A DNA stretch of 64,000 nt, from contig NZ_JQMX01000001.1 in NCBI RefSeq assembly GCF_000744945.1, positions 1,054,001 through 1,118,000 of the forward strand, given 5' to 3'. A program made the position numbers and the translations under genes. The notes beneath the pieces were generated by a model that saw only the letters and a program-made list of their open reading frames with translations, ran no database searches and was not told the DNA's origin. Below, piece after piece: positions 56,077 through 64,000 of the stretch (positions within the stretch are counted from its first letter, which is position 1; every line of letters starts with the position of its first letter). The DNA is from Carnobacterium maltaromaticum DSM 20342 (lineage in GTDB: Bacteria > Bacillota > Bacilli > Lactobacillales > Carnobacteriaceae).

Positions 56077-56634
56077 TTAAAGAGCAGGATTCCATAAAAC
56101 AACTTTTTCAGTTGCTAATGATTTTTGGACATCAATAATTCTCTGATTAGAGCTTCCTCTAAATTGCAAAGTTAAGTCCTTCTTTGCAAGCTCAAAACGC
56201 CCATCTACCACAATATCAATTAGCCCAAGTAATTCTAATTTATCTGGTGTTTCTACCATCAACTCTTCCCAAAGGTAGCCTGTCCATGACCAAATATCTT
56301 TCGTATTTCCATATTCTTGACGAATCCTTTTGGCTAAACCGATTGTGACTTCTGTATTTAAAAAAGGTTCTCCACCCAGTAAAGTTAGGCCTTGCACATA
56401 AGAATGGCTTAAATCTTCAATAATCTGGTTTTCTAATTCTACTGTATACTCAATTCCATAGTTAAAAGACTGAGCGACTTTATTGTAGCAGCCCTCACAA
56501 GCAAACAAACAGCCACTAACATAGAGACTACATCTCACCCCTTCACCATCAACAAAATTAAATGGCTTGTAATCGGCAATTTTTTGTTTTGAAAGCTTTT
56601 CTGACTGCCATTCTTGCGGTTTTGGATTACGCAT
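56077..56634 (-). CDS. nrdG: Anaerobic ribonucleotide reductase activating protein
   Basis: Radical-SAM enzyme that installs the glycyl radical on NrdD. The 185-residue protein has the iron-sulfur motif CLFACEGC (Cx3Cx2C) and LLGGEPFLN. The start at 56634 follows AGGTGA; a GTG at 56646 overlaps that site. It lies 16 bp after nrdD. Confidence 0.96.
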   Translation of the reverse strand: MRNPKPQEWQSEKLSKQKIADYKPFNFVDGEGVRCSLYVSGCLFACEGCYNKVAQSFNYGIEYTVELENQIIEDLSHSYVQGLTLLGGEPFLNTEVTIGLAKRIRQEYGNTKDIWSWTGYLWEELMVETPDKLELLGLIDIVVDGRFELAKKDLTLQFRGSSNQRIIDVQKSLATEKVVLWNPAL

Positions 56635-56650
56635 AGCTGATCTCACCTAT

Positions 56651-58843
56651 CTATTTCATATGTTTGACACGAGACGATATTTCTTTATGACGACCATGTA
56701 CCATTGGTCTAGCTTGTGGATTACCTAAATAGCCGCACGTACGTTTTACAACGTCACAAGTTTTAGGATCATGATTGCCACACTGAGGACACTCAAAGCC
56801 ACGTTCTGTAGGCTCGAAATCTCCATCAAAATCACATTTATAACAATGATCAATTGGTGTATTCGTTCCTAAATAGCCAATTTTATCATAAGCGAAATCC
56901 CAAACTGATTCCAAAGCTTTTGGATTTTGACGCATATTAGGATACTCACAGTAATGAATAAATCCACCACTAGCAAATTGCGGATAGTCTTTTTCAAACT
57001 CAAGTTTCTCAAAAGGTGTCGGATTTTTTCGAACATCATAATGGTAACTATTCGTATAGTACTCTTTATCTGTAATGTCTTTAACTAATCCAAATTTTTC
57101 TGTATCTAAGCGACAAAAACGATCAGTTAAACTTTCACTTGGTGTCCCATAGACACTAAAATGATAATCATATTTATTTGACCAAGCATCTGTTTGCTTT
57201 TTCATAGTTTCGAGAATCGCTAAGGTAAATTCTTTCGCTTCTTGATTCTGCTCCCATGTATCACCGTAAAAAGCTGTTGCAACTTCATACAGACCGATAT
57301 AGCCTAATGAAACGGTCGCTCTGCGGTTTTTAAAGAGTTCATTAACTGACTCTGTTTTATTTAATCGTTTACCAAAAGCACCATGCATATATAAAATAGG
57401 GGCATTACTTGGCGTCGCTTCTTTAACCCGTTCTACACGATAAACTAGTCCATCTTTACAGATGTCTAAACGCTCGTTTAATAGGCTCCAAAAGCGTTCT
57501 TTATCTCCATTAGCTTCCATGGCTATTCTAGGTAAATTCAATGTTAAAACACCTAAATTCATTCGACCAGAACTGACATCAACACCATTTTCATCTTGCC
57601 ATCCTTGTAAAAATGAACGACAACCCATCGGCGTTTTAAAACTTCCTGTCAACTCAACAAGTTTGTCATACATTAATACATCTGGATACATTCTTTTTGT
57701 TGCACATTCTAGTGCTAATTTTTTCAAATCATAATTTGGATCAGTTTCGTTTAAATTCACTCCGCGCTTCAATGTGAAAATAAGCTTAGGAAAAATAGCA
57801 GTCCGTTGTTCTTTTCCAATTCCTTTTATGCGTACTTTTAAAATCGCTTGTTGAATTTCACGCTCAATCCAGCTCGTTCCCAAACCAAATCCTAATGATG
57901 TAAAAGGTGTTTGTCCTTGCGAAGAATAAAGTGTGTTTATTTCATACTCTAGACTTTGCATCGCATCATAAATGTCTTTATCTGTTTTTTCTTTAGCAAA
58001 AGCCAATTGGCGTTCTTCGCCGTCAATCCATTCTTTTGCAGTTGCTAAATGTTTTTTATAATTTAACTCTGCAAATGGCGCTAAAACTTCATCAATTCGA
58101 TCTGCACTGCAACCACCATATTGGCTTGAAGCTACATTGGCAATAATTTGTGCCATTTGAGCGGCAGCTGTTTGAATAGATTTAGGGCTTTCTACTTCTG
58201 CATTTCCAATTTTAAAGCCTTCGGTTAACATCGTTTTAAAATCAATTAAACAACAATTTGTCATCGGTGAATAGGGCTGATAATCTAAGTCATGATAATG
58301 AATCTCACCTTTTTGATGTGCATTGGCAACATGAGGAGGCAACATTTTCAACCCCATTGATTTCCCAACAATTCCTGCTGTCAAATCACGTTGAGTATTA
58401 AAAACTTCGCTATCTTTATTGGCATTTTCATTAACAACTGAGCGATCTTTATTAATTAATTTTTCAATTGTGAAGTTGATATCTGTTGACTGAGCGCGTT
58501 CAAAATCGCGAGTAGCTCGATAATTAATATAGCGATCTGCAAGCTCCACTTTCTTTTCACTTAAAAGAATATGTTCGACAATATTTTGAATTTCATAAAT
58601 TTTGATATCTGTTGTAAAACGAGCAAGAATTTCTTGGTTAATTTTATCCATGATTTCTTTAATTTCATTTTCTGTTTGTATAGCCGTACCTACATTCACT
58701 TCTTTTTCTGCTTTCATTAAGGCTTCATAAATTTTTTTATCATCAAAACGAACGGAACGTCCATCCCTTTTAACAACCAACAAGTTCAATACTTTACTAG
58801 CATCTTCATCACTAACCAATTTATCACTAGTCAACTCAACCAT
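56651..58843 (-). CDS. nrdD: Anaerobic ribonucleoside-triphosphate reductase
   Basis: Makes deoxynucleotides without oxygen. The 730-residue class III reductase has an N-terminal ATP-cone (about residues 22-110: VVKRDGRSVRFDDKKIYEAL), a zinc site from CYKC and CPQC, and the radical glycine G704 in RTCGYLG. Preceded by two NrdR-like boxes and followed by nrdG. Confidence 0.97.
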   Translation of the reverse strand: MVELTSDKLVSDEDASKVLNLLVVKRDGRSVRFDDKKIYEALMKAEKEVNVGTAIQTENEIKEIMDKINQEILARFTTDIKIYEIQNIVEHILLSEKKVELADRYINYRATRDFERAQSTDINFTIEKLINKDRSVVNENANKDSEVFNTQRDLTAGIVGKSMGLKMLPPHVANAHQKGEIHYHDLDYQPYSPMTNCCLIDFKTMLTEGFKIGNAEVESPKSIQTAAAQMAQIIANVASSQYGGCSADRIDEVLAPFAELNYKKHLATAKEWIDGEERQLAFAKEKTDKDIYDAMQSLEYEINTLYSSQGQTPFTSLGFGLGTSWIEREIQQAILKVRIKGIGKEQRTAIFPKLIFTLKRGVNLNETDPNYDLKKLALECATKRMYPDVLMYDKLVELTGSFKTPMGCRSFLQGWQDENGVDVSSGRMNLGVLTLNLPRIAMEANGDKERFWSLLNERLDICKDGLVYRVERVKEATPSNAPILYMHGAFGKRLNKTESVNELFKNRRATVSLGYIGLYEVATAFYGDTWEQNQEAKEFTLAILETMKKQTDAWSNKYDYHFSVYGTPSESLTDRFCRLDTEKFGLVKDITDKEYYTNSYHYDVRKNPTPFEKLEFEKDYPQFASGGFIHYCEYPNMRQNPKALESVWDFAYDKIGYLGTNTPIDHCYKCDFDGDFEPTERGFECPQCGNHDPKTCDVVKRTCGYLGNPQARPMVHGRHKEISSRVKHMK

Positions 58844-58905
58844 TAAAACTCCACTCCTTTATCTTATCTCTTAATTATTCTATCCTATTTCCATTTATTT
58901 TACAA

Positions 58906-58958
58906 ACTATATATAGTGATATTTTATTGTTTATCCACTATTGACAACTACATATGGT
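58906..58958 (-). promoter_or_regulatory. Pair of NrdR-like boxes upstream of nrdD
   Basis: ACTATATATAGT (58906-58917) is a perfect palindrome; ACTACATATGGT (58947-58958) matches it at 10 of 12 positions. Centres are 41 bp apart, about four helical turns, as expected for paired NrdR boxes. A TTGTCA on the minus strand between them may be the -35. Confidence 0.78.
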
Positions 58959-59250
58959 ATGATGTTTTCTATTCATAAATTTTTTTTGTTGATTTACGTT
59001 AAAATAAAGAGCCCTATTCGTTTCTACATTCGATCTGTAAAAACTCGTTAAAACTAAAAAACAAATGTTAAATCGCTTCTAAATGCTTTTTAATTTTTTC
59101 ACAAAGTAACCAATACTCTTTTTCTACGAAAAGCTTTAGATAGCTTGTTTTCATTTTCTTTCAGATTTAATAATAAAGTAGCATGATTTATGCTGTTTTA
59201 TAAAAAATAAAAAGACTCAGCGATTTTCATCTTAGTTAGAATCATTTATC

Positions 59251-59269
59251 TTCATTCAACTAGTATTTA
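59251..59269. repeat. 19-bp direct repeat, left copy
   Basis: TTCATTCAACTAGTATTTA; an exact second copy is at 59607-59625, 356 bp away, in the same orientation. Upstream (58959-59250) is AT-rich with no gene recognised. Confidence 0.6.
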
Positions 59270-59307
59270 TCCGCTATATAAAATTGAAAAAAAAGTAAAT
59301 AGTTGAA

Positions 59308-59341
59308 TAAAAAAATCCCTACTCAAAAATGAGTAGGGATT
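59308..59341 (-). terminator. Terminator after a decayed gene
   Basis: AATCCCTACTC (minus strand) pairs perfectly with GAGTAGGGATT around 6 nt and is followed by seven T. No intact gene precedes it, only the short frame at 59354-59404. Confidence 0.88.
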
Positions 59342-59353
59342 AGTAATACTAAA

Positions 59354-59404
59354 TTATTTACCTAAAGCTGTTTTAGCTTGTTCAGTTGAGATGTAGGATA
59401 TCAT
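59354..59404 (-). pseudogene. Possible 3' remnant of a lost gene
   Basis: A 16-codon tail, ISTEQAKTALGK before TAA, ends 13 bp before a strong terminator. It has no ribosome-binding site, and the frame is closed 7 codons upstream. It looks like the last codons of a gene whose body has been deleted. I do not recognise the parent. The evidence is the position and the orphan terminator only. Confidence 0.35.
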
Positions 59405-59606
59405 TTTTAATAATATGATTTAAAAATCGTATTCTAATAAGAAATATAACTATACTCACTTCAACTAACATCAATAAATTTCATATTAAACTGGGTCATT
59501 TTCTGGGTCAATTTATAAATCCACCAAATAAACATCTGGGTCAAAAAATTGTGGGGCATATAGGAAAGGAAACTAACGTCTCAACAATTTTTATATACAA
59601 TCATTT

Positions 59607-59625
59607 TCATTCAACTAGTATTTAA
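59607..59625. repeat. 19-bp direct repeat, right copy
   Basis: Exact second copy of the repeat at 59251-59269. Between the two lie the orphan terminator, the gene tail and three TGGGTC motifs (59490-59545). Confidence 0.6.
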
Positions 59626-59681
59626 TATCTATTTCAGAAATTGTCATAACGAAAAGTCTTTGCTGTTGCGGAGGCTTTTTA

Positions 59682-60319
59682 TTAATACACAAATTTAATT
59701 AATGCTTCAAAATATACTTGTGATTCTTCCAACATTGGATTGTGACCACTTTTAGCAAACTTCACTATCTTGATGTCATTTTCTTTCGCTATATCATTCC
59801 ACAGATTTGTTGGAGCCTCTAAGTAATCGTAATCACTTAATAATAAGATTACTGGCTTTTTCCAGTTGCGTAAGAAACTTTCTGTGTCAAATATAGCAAA
59901 GGCTTCTCCCCATAAATGGTCAAGAGCTGGCATGTTATTTGCCACACCATCCCATAAATAGGCTCCATTAAATTGATAGTCATAAAAACTATAGGTTTGC
60001 ATGCGTATGTTCGTATGACTAAAACGGTTGTTTGGATCTGCTTCGATATCACTTGCTAACTTGGCAATCTCTTCATAGAAGTAGTTTTTACGACTCACAC
60101 CAGCCGTAGTTTCAAAAAAATCGACACTGGCATCTTGACGTTCTTGTGTACTTGATGGCGCTAAGTTAGATAGGATAATTCCTTCCACATGTTCACCGTA
60201 TTATTCTGCATATGCCATTGCCATAAACCCATGACCTGAATGTCCTAAAACATACATTGATTCAATTCCTAACTGTTGGCGTATCAGCTCAATATCTTCC
60301 ACCACTTCAACTAAACTTA
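59682..60319 (-). pseudogene. Alpha/beta hydrolase, N-terminally truncated with an internal stop
   Basis: The frame holds a hydrolase resembling proline iminopeptidase-like enzymes. The nucleophile motif LGHSGHGFMAMAYAE lies upstream of a TAA at 60201-60203, and the protein goes on in the same frame (YGEHVEGIILSNLAP) to a proper C-terminus with KSGHNPMLE, which carries the catalytic His. The region that should hold the start and the HGGPG-like oxyanion motif is missing beyond about 60319. So it has both a 5' deletion and a nonsense mutation. The intact piece from 60188 alone lacks the nucleophile. Confidence 0.85.
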
Positions 60320-60481
60320 TAACCAGCAAACGAAGATTTCATTAGGAAGAATTGGTAAATGTAAGTAAATATGCGCAACAATGAGTAAATCATTAGTAAT
60401 CTGATAGAGAAAGTTTAATCATAGTTAACTATGGAGTTAAATAAAATAACATGCGTATACAATTTAAATGAACTATCAATT

Positions 60482-61156
60482 CTATTTATTCTGATAATTA
60501 AGAAAGCCATATTCTGAGTTATTCTCTATAAAGCGACGTAATATCTCCCAGTCATCTTTTTCATCTTCAATATTTTTAGAATAGTTAAAACTAATTTCTT
60601 TATGTTCCCCAACAATAACATACAATTTCTCTTTTAACTGTCTTGATTTTTCATCGTTATAATCTGTTCTTTTTTTCCGATCTCCATCTTTTTTTATTCC
60701 GTTCAATTTTAGACCAATACAATATCTTTTATTTGGATCAGTAGGATCATTCGAAATCAGTGTGTGTACAGATACCCGTTCAATGACAGGGGCTAAATTA
60801 GGTTGAAAATTTGGAGGAACAAATGAATCTGTGTCCGATATGAAGTCTGCTTTTAGCTCCATGAAATGATCCCCACTATAGGAAGTTTCAATCTCAAAAA
60901 AATTATAAAATGCCGAAATATTAGGAGAAATACCCATATCTGTCCAGCTTGGATAAACAACTAAACAATTATCCAAATCCTGATTTTTATACACATAAAT
61001 CTTTGCAATTGCATACTTATTTTTCTTCAAATCACTTTCGACAATACTCAAAATACCAATACATTCAAAGTTTTTATATCTAAATTCAAATCCACTGAAA
61101 GTTCTCTCACTCCATTTCATTTCAGAGATATGCTTTTTTAAGTTTTCCCATACCAT
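60482..61156 (-). CDS. Uncharacterised protein next to the large nuclease-like gene
   Basis: A 224-residue protein that I do not recognise. It is rich in aromatic and charged residues, has no signal peptide or membrane segment, and is probably a mixed alpha/beta cytoplasmic protein. The start at 61156 (MVWENLKKHISEM) follows GGAG at 9 nt; TTG codons further upstream are less likely. It begins 61 bp after the large gene on the same strand, so the two may be one transcript. No catalytic motif can be named. Confidence 0.7.
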   Translation of the reverse strand: MVWENLKKHISEMKWSERTFSGFEFRYKNFECIGILSIVESDLKKNKYAIAKIYVYKNQDLDNCLVVYPSWTDMGISPNISAFYNFFEIETSYSGDHFMELKADFISDTDSFVPPNFQPNLAPVIERVSVHTLISNDPTDPNKRYCIGLKLNGIKKDGDRKKRTDYNDEKSRQLKEKLYVIVGEHKEISFNYSKNIEDEKDDWEILRRFIENNSEYGFLNYQNK

Positions 61157-61217
61157 ACAAATCAACTCCAATCTCTCAATTTATATTAACTAAACTAGAT
61201 TTTTTTAGTTTCTTACC

Positions 61218-64000
61218 TTAATTAAAGTAAGTCTGCTCAAATTCATTAAAACCAATTACTTCAAATGGGTATTCTTTAAAAAAGGAACGAATATTTTTAT
61301 TAGATAAAAAATATTTTTTAACTACGAAATCTTCCTCAAAACCTAAATTATTCATTATTTGATTAACATGTTCCTGGAAATAATGTACTCTTCTCACAAA
61401 TTTTTTTGCCTTAGCTTTTTTATTTAAAAAATACTTTCCTTGATCTCCTAACGAATCCTTCATTGTCTGACTTAAACGCATATATTTAACCTCAAATAGA
61501 AGGATTTCTTTTTTTTCTTTATTTATTACAATAAGGTCATAATCCCCAAGATCATGTGGATGATTTCCTTTTGGATCCAATTTATATAATTCTTTATCGG
61601 GATAAACATCATAAATAGGTTCTTCAAATAATGCAGCTAAATCCATTACTATTTTATGCTCGTAATGTTCTTTCCACTTATCAACGGCTTTTGTTGTCTT
61701 TTCTAACCCTATATTGTAAGGTAAGATGAAACTCATCATCCCCTGAAACCAACTTTTTTTTAGTTCATACAAAGAAATAGGCGAAAAAATTAAATTGTTA
61801 TCAATAAGTAATACTGGTTGAGCTGATAACTTGTTTTTTCTTTTTTTCTTTTCCCAAACTGGAATTGCACCACTACTATCTGAAATTTGATTGACATTTA
61901 TTGTTATAAAAGCGAGTACCTTAAAGAATTCTTCTATAGGTAATTCTGTTTCTAGTACAAAAAGATTGGCAATAATATTGATTGGTGTTTCAACAATACT
62001 ATTTGTAACTTGAACTTCTTCTTGCTGTGTAATATCAGTGATGTATCCATTAGAATAAAGTAGTGTTAACGTCGTAGATAAAGATTTAAAAGATATTTGA
62101 GTTTCAAATTGAAATGCATTATCGACTAACTCAAGCATCTCTTTATCAATTTCATTATCTCTATATGAATAATCGCCATAGACATATCTCAATTTTTTAA
62201 ATAATTCTGCATCTTTCATATATTTATCAGTCTCTTCGATTTCAAGGACATGGTCTTCTCTAATTTCTAATTTATTCCATCCACTCGCTCCATAACTTAC
62301 AGAATCAGACATTGTTTGAAAATCTAATATCCATTTCGAATATGCAATTAATTCGTCCAGGTCTTGGTTGGTTATAATTCGATTCGTTTTTATTCGGTCA
62401 CAGATCAAATTCTCTTCTATTAAATACTCAAGGACTTGCCTATATGTTTTTGATTCCTCTCTTAACTTAATTGCCTGCGTCCTAAATTCATTTAAAGAAT
62501 CTTCACGCAAATAATCAACCATCTGAAACTCCTTAATTCTTTCCTGATGAATATTAATTTGGAAGAGTATTGTAGAATATATATTTAACAGTTCTTTATG
62601 CAAATCGATTTTATCAAAAAACTCAATTTTTTTTATTAAATCATTACGAATTTCATTTCTAAAACGTCTTATAACTCCCAAAATTTCAGACTCTTCGTAC
62701 TCTTTAGTCTCCAACTCCATTTTTTCTATTATTTTAGACATTACTTTCCTAACATTTTTAAAAGCAGATGCCTTAGGTGAGTCAAAATTTAAATGTGGCT
62801 CAATATAATAAGGAATTTCAATTTGACTAATCGATGATGTTCTCTGCTCATTATTACTTTTTTTAATCTCTTTTTCTAAAATCTTTTCATCACTAAAATT
62901 TCCACCCTCTAAAAAGCTGAATATTAACTCATTTTCAAAAGATTTTTCTTTTGAAGTAATATTATCATTTACAATTTTCTCCCAATTTGGTTTTACTAAT
63001 AATATTTGGCTATTATCATCTGAATTTATAATAAGCTTTTTACAATATTTAGATTCTATATTTGGTAACTTTGTCGCATTTTTCTTCAAGACTCTTTCTG
63101 AAACTAGTTTAATCTCTAATACATTTTTCCTATATAAGGAAAGAATCAATTCTTTATTTTCATCTAGTTCATTTATAATAATTTCATGGAAAGATGTAAT
63201 TGTTTCGACAGTTTTATCATCCATATCTTCTATAATAAAGTAAAGTTCTTGATATACTAATGATTTATCCTTTGCCATAAAAATATCAGCTGATCCTGTT
63301 CCATCTTTAGCATTTAATGATAAATCTGATTTTGTTTCGGTCACAAAATTCCAATGATGAATTTTTGAAAAACCAATTCCAGCATCATAAGGATAATACT
63401 TCATATCGTGGCTAAAAAATTCTATAGTTTTGTCGACAGATTGATAAGGTGGCACTACAATCATAGCATCTAATGATCCTTCAATAATTACTTTATTCAT
63501 ATCCTGCCATATCTGAAAATAGGATGTTATTCCTGAAGCATTCATAATTTTTTCTGAACGTGCTTTATCATTTGAGAATTTTATAAATTCAGCGATTTCA
63601 TTTATGTGAGATGCAAAATTAATTATGCCCATTAGCCCTCTCATATCAATATAGACTTCATCAGTTTCAGCAAACATCATCATTTTAGATACATTGGGTG
63701 AGATATCAACATCTTCAACTTTCTGAATAATCAAGCTCATCTCTGATTCAAAACTCACTTCCATTAAATCTCCGTTAGCAGAAAATCCTGCAAGAGTATA
63801 GCTTTCATCTCTAATTCCAAGTTTTAGTAACTCTAGTAACTCTTCATTTAAATCATCTGGTACAAAAATGACAACATCGCTTACATCACAAATCATAAAA
63901 GAATTTTTAATTACAGTCTCTAAATTTGTTTCTTTTTCAATAAGTATTATCGAAAAAATAGCTTGTATTTCCCTGGAAGGTATAGGTAAAAAATTATCTC
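61218..64000 (-). CDS. Very large protein with C-terminal PD-(D/E)XK nuclease motif (5' end outside window)
   Basis: The frame is open from the stop at 61218 to the edge of the window. An ATG at 63894-63896 gives 892 residues, but no ribosome-binding site precedes it, and 34 further codons without a stop (including NFLPIPSREIQAIFSIILIE) continue to 64000, so the true start is probably outside. Counted from that ATG, D787 in GDYDLIV, E802 and K804 in LLFEVK form a PD-(D/E)XK-type active site; HPHDLGD precedes it. The middle is helical with no motif I recognise. Partial; DNA cleavage is an inference from the motif. Confidence 0.8.
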   Translation of the reverse strand, partial: DNFLPIPSREIQAIFSIILIEKETNLETVIKNSFMICDVSDVVIFVPDDLNEELLELLKLGIRDESYTLAGFSANGDLMEVSFESEMSLIIQKVEDVDISPNVSKMMMFAETDEVYIDMRGLMGIINFASHINEIAEFIKFSNDKARSEKIMNASGITSYFQIWQDMNKVIIEGSLDAMIVVPPYQSVDKTIEFFSHDMKYYPYDAGIGFSKIHHWNFVTETKSDLSLNAKDGTGSADIFMAKDKSLVYQELYFIIEDMDDKTVETITSFHEIIINELDENKELILSLYRKNVLEIKLVSERVLKKNATKLPNIESKYCKKLIINSDDNSQILLVKPNWEKIVNDNITSKEKSFENELIFSFLEGGNFSDEKILEKEIKKSNNEQRTSSISQIEIPYYIEPHLNFDSPKASAFKNVRKVMSKIIEKMELETKEYEESEILGVIRRFRNEIRNDLIKKIEFFDKIDLHKELLNIYSTILFQINIHQERIKEFQMVDYLREDSLNEFRTQAIKLREESKTYRQVLEYLIEENLICDRIKTNRIITNQDLDELIAYSKWILDFQTMSDSVSYGASGWNKLEIREDHVLEIEETDKYMKDAELFKKLRYVYGDYSYRDNEIDKEMLELVDNAFQFETQISFKSLSTTLTLLYSNGYITDITQQEEVQVTNSIVETPINIIANLFVLETELPIEEFFKVLAFITINVNQISDSSGAIPVWEKKKRKNKLSAQPVLLIDNNLIFSPISLYELKKSWFQGMMSFILPYNIGLEKTTKAVDKWKEHYEHKIVMDLAALFEEPIYDVYPDKELYKLDPKGNHPHDLGDYDLIVINKEKKEILLFEVKYMRLSQTMKDSLGDQGKYFLNKKAKAKKFVRRVHYFQEHVNQIMNNLGFEEDFVVKKYFLSNKNIRSFFKEYPFEVIGFNEFEQTYFN

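Noticed and set aside
59480..59550. Remnant of a phage integrase C-terminus from the repeated TGGGTC motifs (minus-strand reading LTQKMTQ)
   Set aside because: The readable piece is under 25 codons and closes on both sides; the resemblance to integrase tails is from memory and too weak to annotate.
1..64000. tRNA or rRNA genes
   Set aside because: No stretch was seen with the conserved GTTCRANNC arm in a cloverleaf context or with rRNA sequence; a tRNAscan-SE and barrnap run would settle this.

Overview
The window is low-GC Firmicutes DNA and reads as a lactic acid bacterium close to Carnobacterium. Three points support this: a Bacillus-like division and wall (dcw) cluster, a MurE with the DNPR motif typical of meso-diaminopimelate (mDAP) ligases together with a diaminopimelate epimerase gene (most Lactobacillales use lysine or ornithine instead), and an alsS-alsD acetoin pair. 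The genus is an inference from gene content; no database search was possible.

Layout. 1-5 kb: end of a nicotinamidase-like gene, mtnN, a small membrane protein and nudF on the minus strand, then XpaC-TelA, a GlsB-type membrane protein, an SRPBCC protein and a NagB-like sugar-phosphate enzyme on the plus strand. 6-11 kb: a membrane-anchored hydrolase, alsS-alsD, a cold-shock gene and dapF. 11.3-14.4 kb: a LytTR/DUF3021/ABC-exporter operon bracketed by hairpin-rich repeats. 14.7-18.2 kb: ileS with an upstream T-box that is separated from the gene by about 420 bp of the same repeats. 18.2-34.2 kb: mraZ-rsmH-ftsL-pbp-murE-mraY-murD-murG-divIB-ftsA-ftsZ-yggS-sepF-yggT-ylmH-divIVA, all on the minus strand. 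34.5-44.6 kb: DUF3397, rpmF-yceD, tmcAL, recQ, the yqeG-yqeH-yhbY-nadD-yqeK-rsfS-methyltransferase operon and a signal peptidase. 44.8-46 kb: niaR/niaX niacin uptake with visible operators. 46-50.6 kb: a YcxB-like protein and two paralogous peptide-binding lipoproteins. 50.9-56 kb: a BceAB-type ABC transporter divergent from its two-component system, whose two genes are separated by three tandem 121-bp repeats. 56-58.9 kb: nrdDG with a pair of NrdR boxes.

The last 5 kb (about 59-64 kb) differ in character: decayed gene fragments, a 19-bp direct repeat, a broken alpha/beta hydrolase, and two unrecognised genes. One of these is a very large protein with a C-terminal PD-(D/E)XK nuclease motif whose reading frame runs off the window. 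This is the best candidate for an undescribed, possibly defence-related, system.

Regulation is unusually readable. There are sites resembling MraZ repeats, a LytTR direct repeat, NiaR, NrdR and BceR-like boxes, a cre-like site and a T-box. At least three families of interspersed hairpin repeats are present, and in one of them the stems change in a compensatory way between copies.
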